DNA of 8,380 bases from Filomicrobium sp. (lineage in GTDB: Bacteria > Pseudomonadota > Alphaproteobacteria > Rhizobiales > Hyphomicrobiaceae): positions 1 to 8,380 of the forward strand of contig JAJFHK010000216.1 of assembly GCA_021775655.1 (NCBI GenBank), in the 5' to 3' direction. Below are positions 1 to 6,145 of this stretch, one piece after another. The notes beneath the pieces were generated by a model, which was not told the DNA's origin, did not search any database, and saw only the letters and a program-made list of their open reading frames with translations. The position numbers and the translations under genes are program-made. The number at the start of each line of letters is the position of its first letter. The first letter of the stretch is position 1.

Positions 1-1134
1 TAGTGTCGCAGCCGAGACCAGCGCACTGTCGGTGATGCGAACGCCGTGATGGACCTCGTAGCGCTCTTTCAGGCCACGTAGGATCGAGATCGTGTCGGCA
101 ACCGTCGGCTCGTTGATGAAGACCGGCTGGAAGCGGCGGGCAAGGGCTGCATCCTTTTCGATGTGCTTGCGATATTCATCAAGCGTCGTCGCACCAATGC
201 AGTGCAATTCGCCGCGCGCCAGGGCCGGCTTCAACAAATTCGAGGCATCCATCGCGCCGTCGGCCTTGCCGGCGCCGACAATCGTGTGCAATTCGTCGAT
301 GAACAGGATGATGCGTCCGGCTTCCGCCGTGACTTCCTGAAGGACGGCTTTGAGGCGCTCCTCGAATTCACCACGATACTTCGCGCCGGCAATGAGCGAC
401 CCCATATCGAGCGACAAGAGCTTCTTGTCACGCAGGCTATCGGGCACGTCACCCTTGATGATGCGCAACGCCAGACCTTCGGCGATCGCTGTCTTTCCGA
501 CGCCGGGCTCACCGATAAGGACGGGGTTGTTCTTGGTGCGACGCGAGAGCACCTGGATGGCACGACGGATTTCCTCGTCGCGGCCAATGACCGGGTCGAG
601 TTTTCCGCTCGCTGCATCTTCTGTCAGGTCGCGAGCGTAGCGCTTCAGGGCATCATAACCCTGCTCAGCGGAAGCCGTATCAGCGGTGCGGCCCTTGCGA
701 ACCTCGTTGATGGCTTCGTTCAGGCTCTGCGGCGTGACCGCTGCGTCCTTTAATATCCTGGCGGCATCCGAGCTCGTCTCCATGGCGAGTGCGAGCAGCA
801 GCCGTTCGGCGGTAACAAACTTGTCGCCCGCCTTGTCCGCGATCTTTTCGGCCTGATCGAAAACTCGTGCGGTCTCGGAGGCCATGTAGAGCTGGCCCGA
901 TCCGCCGCCGGATACCTTTGGCCGGCTGGCGAGGGCGGCTTCTACGGCCTGGAGCGCCTGCGCGTGATGGCCACCGGAGCGAGCGATGAGGTTCGCTGCC
1001 AGTCCTTCGGGATCGTCAAGCAGCACCTTCAGAAGGTGCTCGGGGGAAAATTGCTGATGGCCCTCGCGGAGTGCGAGGTTTTGGGCAGCCTGGACGAAGC
1101 CTTTGGCCCGGTCGGTATAGTGGTCGATGTTCAT
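1..1134 (-). CDS. clpB: ATP-dependent chaperone ClpB, N-terminal 378 residues (partial, runs off left edge)
   Basis: This is the Hsp100 disaggregase that threads aggregated proteins through its hexameric pore in the cytoplasm, working with DnaK/DnaJ/GrpE. I translated the minus strand from ATG at 1132-1134; the frame is open to the window edge. Residues 1-145 form the Clp N domain (start [13 protein letters not shown], then '[17 protein letters not shown]'). The first AAA+ module follows: Walker A GEPGVGKT at residues 208-215, pore loop '[12 protein letters not shown]' near 251-262, Walker B ILFIDE at 276-281, and 'ARRFQPV' at 332-338 carrying the arginine fingers. Family members are about 860-880 residues, so the middle domain and second AAA+ module lie to the left of the window. 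The start is supported by an upstream AGAAGGGAA ribosome site with the usual spacing. No frameshift is seen. It is divergent from the RraB-like gene. The family assignment is certain; symbol choice over clpA/clpC follows from the N domain and the GEPGVGKT context. Confidence 0.97.
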   Translation of the reverse strand, partial: MNIDHYTDRAKGFVQAAQNLALREGHQQFSPEHLLKVLLDDPEGLAANLIARSGGHHAQALQAVEAALASRPKVSGGGSGQLYMASETARVFDQAEKIADKAGDKFVTAERLLLALAMETSSDAARILKDAAVTPQSLNEAINEVRKGRTADTASAEQGYDALKRYARDLTEDAASGKLDPVIGRDEEIRRAIQVLSRRTKNNPVLIGEPGVGKTAIAEGLALRIIKGDVPDSLRDKKLLSLDMGSLIAGAKYRGEFEERLKAVLQEVTAEAGRIILFIDELHTIVGAGKADGAMDASNLLKPALARGELHCIGATTLDEYRKHIEKDAALARRFQPVFINEPTVADTISILRGLKERYEVHHGVRITDSALVSAATL

Positions 1135-1348
1135 TCAGATTCCCTTCTCAGCGCAGCAACGGAGCCCATAAGGCGCAACGCAGCCGCCGGATTTTACAGG
1201 AGGTCGTTCGGGTATGCGACAAGTACGACCCCGGAGGCATCGCGACGAGACGCATAGCTGAGATATAGTGGCAAAACATTTGTGAAAAAGGGGCCAGGTC
1301 CGGCGTCGCTCGGCAGCAGTAGCCCTCGCCTTTTCGGAGTGACTGACA
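1135..1348. promoter_or_regulatory. Divergent intergenic region between clpB and the RraB-like gene
   Basis: These 214 bases separate two genes transcribed away from each other, so both promoters must lie here. Facing clpB (minus strand) I see TATATC at 1262-1267 as a sigma70-like -10 without a good -35, and a separate heat-shock-like pair listed as its own entry. Facing the plus strand, TATAGT at 1264-1269 could serve as a -10 for the RraB-like gene, again with a poor -35. The RraB-like gene has a good ribosome site, CGGAG at 1335-1339, nine bases before its ATG. No reading frame within the region has coding character. Confidence 0.5.
1191..1223 (-). promoter_or_regulatory. Candidate heat-shock (RpoH-type) promoter for clpB
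   Basis: On the minus strand CTTGTC (1218-1223) is followed after about 16-17 bases by CCTGTAAAAT (1191-1200). This resembles the CTTGAA...CC-TAT-rich layout of alphaproteobacterial sigma32 promoters, and clpB is a classic RpoH target. It would give a leader of roughly 50 bases before the clpB start. The match is partial, in that the -35 has C/T differences from CTTGAA and the -10 lacks CCCAT/CCTAT, so this is an inference from position plus partial similarity. Confidence 0.3.
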
Positions 1349-1717
1349 ATGCTGTCTTTCTTGTTCAAGCGGAGAAATAAATCGGTCTTTCCCGTAAATG
1401 AATACGGAGACGAGTTGTACCGATCATTCCCGAGTCGCGAGGAAATTCCGTTACAGGCGATGCTTTGGTTCGACATGTACTTTGACGAGGAGGCCGATGC
1501 TGATTCCATGGCCGAAGAGTTCATTAATCGCCGCTATGAAATCAATCGTGACTACGATGAGGAGCCCGATGACGGCTTTGGACGATGGAATATAGATGTC
1601 GAATATCCGATCTCGCCGAGCTATCGCGAAATCAAAGCTAACGTCGAGCGAATGCGGGATAGGCTGAAAACGAGGGGCGGTAAACTTGCCTCCTGGCTGC
1701 TGCTGCCTGCGGACTAA
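1349..1717 (+). CDS. Small acidic protein with an RraB-like domain (possible ribonuclease E inhibitor B family)
   Basis: The product is 122 residues. After a basic start (MLSFLFKRRNK) it is strongly acidic. Residues 40-118 look like the RraB fold: an opening strand ('WFDMYFDEEADADSMAEEF', 40-58), a helix leading to 'RRYEI', a second strand with acidic residues ('DYDEEPDDGFGRWNIDV'), then a 'PSYREIKANVERM' helix and the closing 'RGGKLASWLL' (109-118), which corresponds to the GGxYDGW-like ending of RraB-type proteins. In Escherichia coli RraB binds RNase E and restrains mRNA decay; whether this distant relative does so is unknown. There is no signal peptide or convincing membrane span. The start has a CGGAG ribosome site nine bases upstream. 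It lies 40 bases upstream of the MOSC gene and probably shares a transcript. Its GC content is about 51% by hand count of lines, lower than neighbours near 60%, hinting at later acquisition. The gene is likely real; the family call is from pattern only. Confidence 0.75.
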   Translation: MLSFLFKRRNKSVFPVNEYGDELYRSFPSREEIPLQAMLWFDMYFDEEADADSMAEEFINRRYEINRDYDEEPDDGFGRWNIDVEYPISPSYREIKANVERMRDRLKTRGGKLASWLLLPAD

Positions 1718-1757
1718 CGTTGCAACCAACACTCAGAACTGAACAGGTCGAACATAA

Positions 1758-2531
1758 ATGACTGAGCCGTCCGCCAGGATCGTTGCGCTCTATCGATATC
1801 CCGTCAAGGGGCTATCAGCTCAACCGCTGGATCGCGTTGAACTGACAGCGGGAGAGACCATTCAATTTGACAGGGCCTGGGCGATCGAAAACGGTCCGGG
1901 GCGGTTCGATCCTGCTGCACCCAAGCATCTGCCGAAGGTTGCCTTCGTAATGTTGATGCGCGATGAGCGGCTTGCTGCGCTGGAAGCTGAGTTCGATGCA
2001 GAAACGAGCATTCTCACTTTGAAGCGGGACGGTCGCCAGGTTGCGCGTGGCAACCTGCAGACGCGGATCGGTTGCCAGATGGTCGAGCAATTTATCGCTG
2101 CTTACATGAAAGGATCCCTGCGCGGTCCACCGAAGATCGTTTCCGCCGCTGGTCACAGCTTCACTGACGTAGCAGTGAAGTGCCTGCACATCGTCAATCT
2201 CGCCTCTGTGAGAGAGCTGGAACGGGTATCGGGGCGAACAATCGATCCGCTGCGATTTCGACCAAACGCCGTAATCGATGGCATCGAGCCCTGGGCCGAG
2301 TTTGGCTGGATCGAGAAGACGCTCACTGCCGGAGGTGCGACGCTTGAGGGCTTCGACCGCACCCAGCGCTGTGATGCGACGAACGTTAAGCCAGTTACCG
2401 GCAACCGCGACATGGCGATCCCACCGATTCTGGAACGAACCTGGGGCCATACGGACTTCGGCATCTACGCGAAGGTGACGAACGGCGGCGCGGTTGGCAT
2501 CGGAGACCAGCTGGTGTTGCCGTCAGTGTAA
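1758..2531 (+). CDS. MOSC domain-containing protein (molybdenum cofactor-binding type, YcbX/mARC-like)
   Basis: The 257-residue product has the two-part layout of MOSC proteins. The N-terminal MOSC beta-barrel begins with 'IVALYRYPVKGLSAQPLDRV' (8-27) and 'GETIQFDRAWAIEN' (32-45), followed by the C-terminal MOSC domain with 'RFRPNAVIDG' (166-175), 'WAEFGW' (179-184) and 'RTQRCDATNVKP' (201-212). Cys205 in the last motif is the conserved cysteine thought to bind the molybdenum or its sulfur in this superfamily. YcbX and the mitochondrial mARC enzymes reduce N-hydroxylated compounds; those use a ferredoxin or cytochrome partner. No fused 2Fe-2S domain is present here, so any electron donor must be a separate protein. 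It is cytosolic, with no signal peptide. The ATG is preceded by AGGTCG at 1745-1750. It is probably cotranscribed with the RraB-like gene, 40 bases upstream. Substrate is unknown. Confidence 0.93.
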   Translation: MTEPSARIVALYRYPVKGLSAQPLDRVELTAGETIQFDRAWAIENGPGRFDPAAPKHLPKVAFVMLMRDERLAALEAEFDAETSILTLKRDGRQVARGNLQTRIGCQMVEQFIAAYMKGSLRGPPKIVSAAGHSFTDVAVKCLHIVNLASVRELERVSGRTIDPLRFRPNAVIDGIEPWAEFGWIEKTLTAGGATLEGFDRTQRCDATNVKPVTGNRDMAIPPILERTWGHTDFGIYAKVTNGGAVGIGDQLVLPSV

Positions 2532-2569
2532 GTGGGGCTGAGGATCGAGAACCTGGATCCGGCCCCACT
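2531..2569 (+). terminator. Strong hairpin, likely intrinsic terminator after the MOSC gene
   Basis: AGTGGGGC (2531-2538) pairs perfectly with GCCCCACT (2562-2569), and inside it GGATC (2542-2546) pairs with GATCC (2556-2560), leaving a 9-base loop. Thirteen paired bases with a small internal loop (three bases on one side, one on the other) make a stable stem. The stem begins on the last A of the MOSC stop codon. Only a short T-run (TTTCATT) follows on the plus strand, so termination may be imperfect. The hairpin lies between convergent genes and could also block minus-strand read-through from the DUF4167 gene, although that side lacks a U-tract. Confidence 0.65.
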
Positions 2570-2608
2570 TTCATTCGTCAAGTGCTACGAAGTGCAGCCG
2601 ACCAGCGA

Positions 2609-3316
2609 TCATTCCTGATCGGGAGCCGCATCGGCTGCTGCCGGTGCCGGGCTGTCGCCTGATTCAGATGCCGGCTCCCCATCTTCGCTTTTGGTTCGTC
2701 TTACGGGCCGGCGCAGAAAATCTGGTTGCTGGTCGGATTCCCCAAATCTTTGACGTTCACGTCGGCGCGGTTCGCGCTGTTGGGCGCTGCCATCGTCGCC
2801 ATCACGCGGTTCGCGTGGTGCCCGCGACCCACGGCTGTCCCGCGAGCTGCGCGCACGCTGTGGTGGTCGACGACCTTCAGTGCGCTCACCTTTAGGAGCG
2901 TCTCCTCCAGAAACGCTCGGCTGGGGATCTCCAGGCTGAACCAAACGGCCCTGATCATCTCCGCCTGCATCACCGTTGCTGGCTTCGGCAGTATCTTCAT
3001 TGCTTTCGCGTTGACGGCCAGTGCCATTCTGGGCTTCAGCGGATAGGTTTTGCTGTTCGCGAAACGCCAGGATGATGCGGTTGTAATGTTCCGCGTGCTG
3101 GAGGTAGTTTTCCGCGAGGACCGGGTCGCCGGCGGACAATGCGTCACGTGCCAACGACATGTACTTTTCCGCAACGTGAGCCGGCGTGCCACGAATTTTC
3201 ACATCCGGCCCGCTACTTTCGAAATTGCGCGTCAGAGGATTTTGGCCCTTGCGGTTGTTGTTATTATTGTTGCTGCGATTGCGACCGCGGCGGTGCTGCT
3301 GTTGTCCCTGCCTCAT
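2609..3316 (-). CDS. DUF4167 domain-containing protein
   Basis: The product is 235 residues of unknown function, restricted as far as I know to alphaproteobacteria. It opens with a basic, low-complexity segment (MRQGQQQHRRGRNRS, then six asparagines and RKG). The conserved DUF4167 core follows at about 24-85: 'NPLTRNFESSGPDVKIRGT', then helices 'HVAEKYMSLARDALSAGDP' and 'AENYLQHAEHYNRII'. The rest (90-235) is rich in Arg, Glu, Asp, Gly, Pro and Ser, with an arginine-rich block near 148-205 and a Pro/Ala/Asp-rich end, and is probably disordered. The basic tails flanking a small helical core suggest nucleic-acid or ribosome association, but this is inference. The start is set by the conserved MR-Q/P-GQQ beginning; ribosome-site bases lie in a duplicated GAACGAGA just upstream. 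It follows prmC in the same orientation but 727 bases away, so it probably has its own promoter. Confidence 0.93.
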   Translation of the reverse strand: MRQGQQQHRRGRNRSNNNNNNRKGQNPLTRNFESSGPDVKIRGTPAHVAEKYMSLARDALSAGDPVLAENYLQHAEHYNRIILAFREQQNLSAEAQNGTGRQRESNEDTAEASNGDAGGDDQGRLVQPGDPQPSVSGGDAPKGERTEGRRPPQRARSSRDSRGSRAPREPRDGDDGSAQQREPRRRERQRFGESDQQPDFLRRPVRRTKSEDGEPASESGDSPAPAAADAAPDQE

Positions 3317-3320
3317 GGGC

Positions 3321-3336
3321 TCTCGTTCTCTCGTTC
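3321..3336 (-). repeat. Tandem octamer GAACGAGA x2 at the DUF4167 ribosome site
   Basis: On the minus strand two exact copies of GAACGAGA lie side by side and end four bases before the DUF4167 start codon. Each copy has a weak purine-rich Shine-Dalgarno-like core (ACGAGAG/ACGAGA). The copy nearer the ATG is close to the start and the farther copy sits about 12 bases away, so either could set ribosome binding. It is a short repeat and may have no function. Confidence 0.5.
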
Positions 3337-3951
3337 TGTTCTAATTAATGTTCGGTTTTGGAGCTTGGGTACTCCAGGCGCAGATCAATAAGCCCTATTG
3401 GATTGGTGTCCGGGTCTTGGTCATCGCCGCATTGCGCTCGTCTGCGAACGCTTTGCGGTCGGAGTCAATCGACATTCCCCAATTCTTTCTATGCAGTGCC
3501 CCTGGGGGCGTACGACCCTATTGCCCAGCCCTCATTTTTGTACGTCGGCCGGCTCGCGGAAGCGCAATACGGCTTGAGTACTTCGGGAAGACCGTGTCGA
3601 CACAAACTAATGCCCTAGAAAGCCCGGTCAGACCCAAATGCATGACGGCTCAGTTTCGGTTATGTAAAATCGATCATTGGTTAGCGCATCTTCGATCCGC
3701 ATATCCGTCGTCCGAAGCGCGCTGCATACACTGTGTGGACGCGACGCAACCTCATAGCGAAAACCTAGGGTCTCAACGGATTGGAAACCGCCCAACCGAC
3801 ACAAGCCTTCAAATAGGCCCGGAGTTTGTCAGCTCGACGAACTCTCGTTGAAACCCGCCATCACCTTTGTTGTTTGAGTTTCGGTCCGACCCCAGAAGAT
3901 CGCCAAGGGCAATCCAATTCGGTTCGACCGTCGCTGCGAATGCGCCTGCAA

Positions 3952-3975
3952 GAACTCAAAGCCCTGAGGCAGTTC
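3952..3975 (-). other. Hairpin downstream of prmC, possible weak terminator or RNA-end structure
   Basis: On the minus strand GAACT (3971-3975) pairs with AGTTC (3952-3956), and GCC (3968-3970) pairs with GGC (3961-3963) around the tetraloop TCAG, with a TTTG bulge on the 3' side. It lies about 70 bases past the prmC stop, where a transcript end would be expected. There is no U-tract after it, so it is not a standard intrinsic terminator; it could be a 3'-end stabilising structure or chance. Confidence 0.3.
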
Positions 3976-4043
3976 AGTCGCGCGGTATTAGTAGGAACTT
4001 TAGCTTCATACCTGATTTAAGCCAAGTCTTTTTCTTGTCTCTA

Positions 4044-4979
4044 TTAACGAAGTGTCCCAACAGCAACACAGCGAGTGTGGCCACCAAGATCCATCCAAGT
4101 CCGTGCCGAACCAAAACCAGAATCGTGAAGAATTCGCGCGATGTCTTCGGCTTGGCCTGCCCCGACCTCAAAAAACGCCCAACCAAGAGACGGGGACTGC
4201 GCCAACACACTACCGAGCCTCGCGGCTAAACGCCTATAAAGTCCGAGGCCGTCGGGACCACCGTCAAGCGCCAGTTGCGGATCGAAACTTGCAACTTCCT
4301 CGTCAAGACCTTCAATTTTACCGGTCGCAATGTAGGGTGGGTTGCTGACTAATAGGTTGTAACGCCCTTCCACTTCGTCAAGCAAGTCACAGCGTCGCAG
4401 TCGCAAGCGGTCGGCGACACCGTGCCTTTCTGCATTACGCAGCGCGACGGCCAAGGCGGCTGAAGAGATATCGGTTGCCAACCCTGTCGCTGCAGGCAGT
4501 TCGGCGAGTAACGTGACGATCAGGCAGCCGCTGCCCGTTCCAATATCGAGAAGCCGCAGAGGGGCATCTGCCTCCACAGCATTCTCTTTCAACACCTCAA
4601 GGGCCGCATCGACCAGAGTTTCAGTATCGGGGCGTGGATCAAGCGTTGCGGGAGTGATCTCGAATACGCGGCCGTAGAATTCTCGCGCGCCAAGAATGCG
4701 TGAGACCGGCTCATGGCGGGCCCGGCGACCGGCCATTTCGGCGAGCAGGCTTGCGGCTGCATGGCTCAGCTTTGCTTCCGGGTCAGTGATCAGTTCAACG
4801 GCACGGCGCGACGAAGCTGCGACTGTCAATATTCTCGCATCTCCTGCTGCGCCGACGATACCTGCACTTTTTAGGAATCGCGTTGTCTTTACTACTGCGT
4901 CTCGAAGCGTGGTGCCGGACTCGATCACGACGTCCAGGCTGTTGGATACTCCGCTCGGCTCAAGCATTTGCTTCGTCAT
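4044..4979 (-). CDS. prmC: Peptide chain release factor N5-glutamine methyltransferase PrmC (HemK)
   Basis: PrmC uses S-adenosylmethionine to methylate the glutamine of the GGQ motif in release factors RF1 and RF2, which raises termination efficiency. The product is 311 residues (278-290 is common, so the N-terminus is slightly long). An N-terminal helical substrate-binding domain ends at '[14 protein letters not shown]' (90-103), followed by 'PRPDTE' (115-120), the SAM-binding motif I '[10 protein letters not shown]' (143-152), and the diagnostic NPPY (213-216), which positions the target amide. The C-terminal '[12 protein letters not shown]' (269-280) and 'DLGGHTRCV' (297-305) also fit. The ATG at 4979 overlaps the end of prfA by 20 bases; a second in-frame ATG at 4967 would give an 8-base overlap and a 307-residue protein. 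Neither has a strong ribosome site, consistent with coupling to prfA translation. Confidence 0.96.
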   Translation of the reverse strand: MTKQMLEPSGVSNSLDVVIESGTTLRDAVVKTTRFLKSAGIVGAAGDARILTVAASSRRAVELITDPEAKLSHAAASLLAEMAGRRARHEPVSRILGAREFYGRVFEITPATLDPRPDTETLVDAALEVLKENAVEADAPLRLLDIGTGSGCLIVTLLAELPAATGLATDISSAALAVALRNAERHGVADRLRLRRCDLLDEVEGRYNLLVSNPPYIATGKIEGLDEEVASFDPQLALDGGPDGLGLYRRLAARLGSVLAQSPSLGWAFFEVGAGQAEDIARILHDSGFGSARTWMDLGGHTRCVAVGTLR

Positions 4980-6036
4980 GCAGTGCTGCCAATTGTTCGG
5001 CCTGGCGATTAGTGATCAGCGCACTTATGATTTCGTCGAGGCCATCGCCTGCGATGACCTCACCAAGCTTGTGCAAGGTGAGGTTGATGCGGTGATCGCT
5101 GACGCGGCCCTGCGGAAAATTGTAAGTTCGGATTCGCTGCGAGCGATCTCCGCTGCCGACTTGGCTTTTGCGCGCCTCGGCACGTTCATCGGCTAACTTG
5201 GAGGCTTCCTGCTCGTAGATGCGCGATCGCAGAACCATCATGGCAAGCTTGCGGTTTTGGTGTTGCGATTTTTCCGCTGACACGACCGTAATCCCGGTCG
5301 GGATGTGGACGATGCGCACGGCGCTATCGGTGCGGTTGACGTGCTGGCCGCCGGCACCACTTGCGCGCATGGTGTCGATCCGGATGTCCTCGGGGCGGAT
5401 TTCCACATCTACATCTTCGGCTTCAGGCAAAACGGCGACGGTAGCAGCTGAGGTGTGAATCCGGCCGCCTGCTTCCGTTTCAGGCACGCGCTGGACGCGA
5501 TGTACTCCCGATTCGTACTTCAGCCGTGCAAAGACACCACGCCCAGAAAACGATGCGGTGATCTCTTTGTAGCCGCCGAGATCGTTTTCAGAGAGGGAAA
5601 TGATTTCGGTCTTCCAGCCGTGCAAATCGGCGTAGCGCTGATACATGCGGAAGAGGTCGGCGGCGAATAACGCAGCTTCGTCGCCGCCGGTCCCTGCTCG
5701 AATTTCGATGATTGCACTGCGGTCGTCGGCTGCGTCCTTGGGCAAAAGGAGGATCTGCAGCTCTTCGCCCAGAACAGCAATGCGCTCGCGCAATGCCGCC
5801 ATTTCTTCTTGAGCAAGTTCCCGCATTTCTGTGTCGGCGGAGAGCTCCCGAAGTTCGGCTAGTTCTCGCTCCGCGCCGCGCAACTGTTGGATCGAGCTGA
5901 CGAGCGGGTCGAGTTCAGCGAACTCTCGATTGAGTTTGGCGTAAGACTGGGGGTCCGGACCTGCATTGAGTTCAGCTTGAACGGCTTCCCAACGGTCGAC
6001 CAGCTTGTCCAGTTTCTCTTGAGGCAGTGCGGGCAT
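4960..6036 (-). CDS. prfA: Peptide chain release factor 1 (RF1)
   Basis: RF1 recognises UAA and UAG in the ribosomal A site and triggers peptide release. The 358-residue product has normal length. The N-terminal coiled helices (1-100) are followed by the core '[15 protein letters not shown]' (111-125) and the decoding region '[20 protein letters not shown]' (177-196). Residues 185-187 (PET) form the PxT codon-recognition tripeptide that marks RF1, where RF2 has SPF. The catalytic 'GAGGQHVN' is at 227-234 with Gln231 as the methylation target of PrmC. The start [13 protein letters not shown] fits the family, although the upstream ribosome site (GGAAAAA) is weak. The gene lies 109 bases downstream of ptsP and overlaps prmC, so ptsP-prfA-prmC may form one transcript, or prfA may have its own promoter in the 109-base gap. 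Confidence 0.98.
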   Translation of the reverse strand: MPALPQEKLDKLVDRWEAVQAELNAGPDPQSYAKLNREFAELDPLVSSIQQLRGAERELAELRELSADTEMRELAQEEMAALRERIAVLGEELQILLLPKDAADDRSAIIEIRAGTGGDEAALFAADLFRMYQRYADLHGWKTEIISLSENDLGGYKEITASFSGRGVFARLKYESGVHRVQRVPETEAGGRIHTSAATVAVLPEAEDVDVEIRPEDIRIDTMRASGAGGQHVNRTDSAVRIVHIPTGITVVSAEKSQHQNRKLAMMVLRSRIYEQEASKLADERAEARKSQVGSGDRSQRIRTYNFPQGRVSDHRINLTLHKLGEVIAGDGLDEIISALITNRQAEQLAALHDEANA

Positions 6037-6091
6037 CGCAGTTGTTTTTCCGTGCTCGAATTACGGAGCCATGATTTCTTGATTGATTGTC

Positions 6092-6114
6092 CTCGCCTTC
6101 TTCACCGAAGCGAG
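6092..6114 (-). other. Hairpin in the ptsP-prfA gap
   Basis: Within the 109-base gap, minus-strand CTCGCTTC pairs with GAAG-G-CGAG around a six-base loop (GGTGAA), giving eight paired bases with one bulged G. The downstream bases (GACAATCAATC) have no U-tract, so a terminator is not supported. It lies about 55 bases before the prfA start and could affect processing or prfA expression. The rest of the gap shows no confident promoter. Confidence 0.3.
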
Positions 6115-6145
6115 ATTGCAGGGCAAGGTGCGAACTGAATGCAAG

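Larger units (their letters stand above)
3317..4043. other. 727-base region without a recognisable gene, possibly decayed coding DNA
   Basis: No known gene or RNA is recognised here. GC is about 48-55% in the lines I counted, below the flanking genes. On the minus strand there are open, partly coding-like patches in successive frames. Positions 3628-3987 form one frame broken only by TGA at 3829-3831 (for example 'RATELPQGFEFLQAH' before it and 'MRIEDALTNDRFYITETEP' after it). Positions 3395-3643 form a second frame broken by TAG at 3518-3520, including 'MSIDSDRKAFADERNAAM' from 3475. Positions 3345-3464 form a third frame ending 'DPDTNPIGLIDLRLEYPSS'. On the plus strand 3348-3851 is open for 167 codons but has no ribosome site and no family resemblance. 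A pseudogene remnant, unknown small genes or plain intergenic DNA are all possible. The promoter of the DUF4167 gene and the end of the prmC transcript must lie somewhere inside. Confidence 0.45.

Noticed and set aside
163..753. Plus-strand 196-codon frame within clpB
   Set aside because: It is antisense to the conserved ClpB AAA+ domain; the minus-strand translation explains the sequence fully.
1815..2450. Minus-strand 211-codon frame opposite the MOSC gene
   Set aside because: The plus strand carries clear MOSC motifs and a ribosome site; the opposite frame has no recognisable domain.
3594..3603. Perfect 10-base palindrome GTGTCGACAC as an operator
   Set aside because: A single short palindrome with no second copy and no promoter placed around it; expected by chance at this frequency.
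3348..3851. Plus-strand 167-codon open frame as a real gene
   Set aside because: There is no ribosome site before its ATG, the composition is rich in Cys, Ser and Arg with rare-type codons, and no domain is recognised; I keep it only as part of the unexplained region.
3901..3960. GGTTCGACC near 3920 as a tRNA or tmRNA T-loop
   Set aside because: The flanking bases do not form the T-stem, position 61 is not C, and no acceptor stem, anticodon arm or tag reading frame is found on either strand.
3974..4210. Minus-strand 78-codon frame with a membrane-like segment ([17 protein letters not shown]) overlapping the prmC 3' end
   Set aside because: It is an out-of-frame reading of the conserved PrmC C-terminus for most of its length, lacks a ribosome site, and the hydrophobic run follows from the prmC codons.
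3867..4229. Plus-strand 120-codon frame
   Set aside because: It runs antisense into the conserved prmC coding region, has no ribosome site and no family features.
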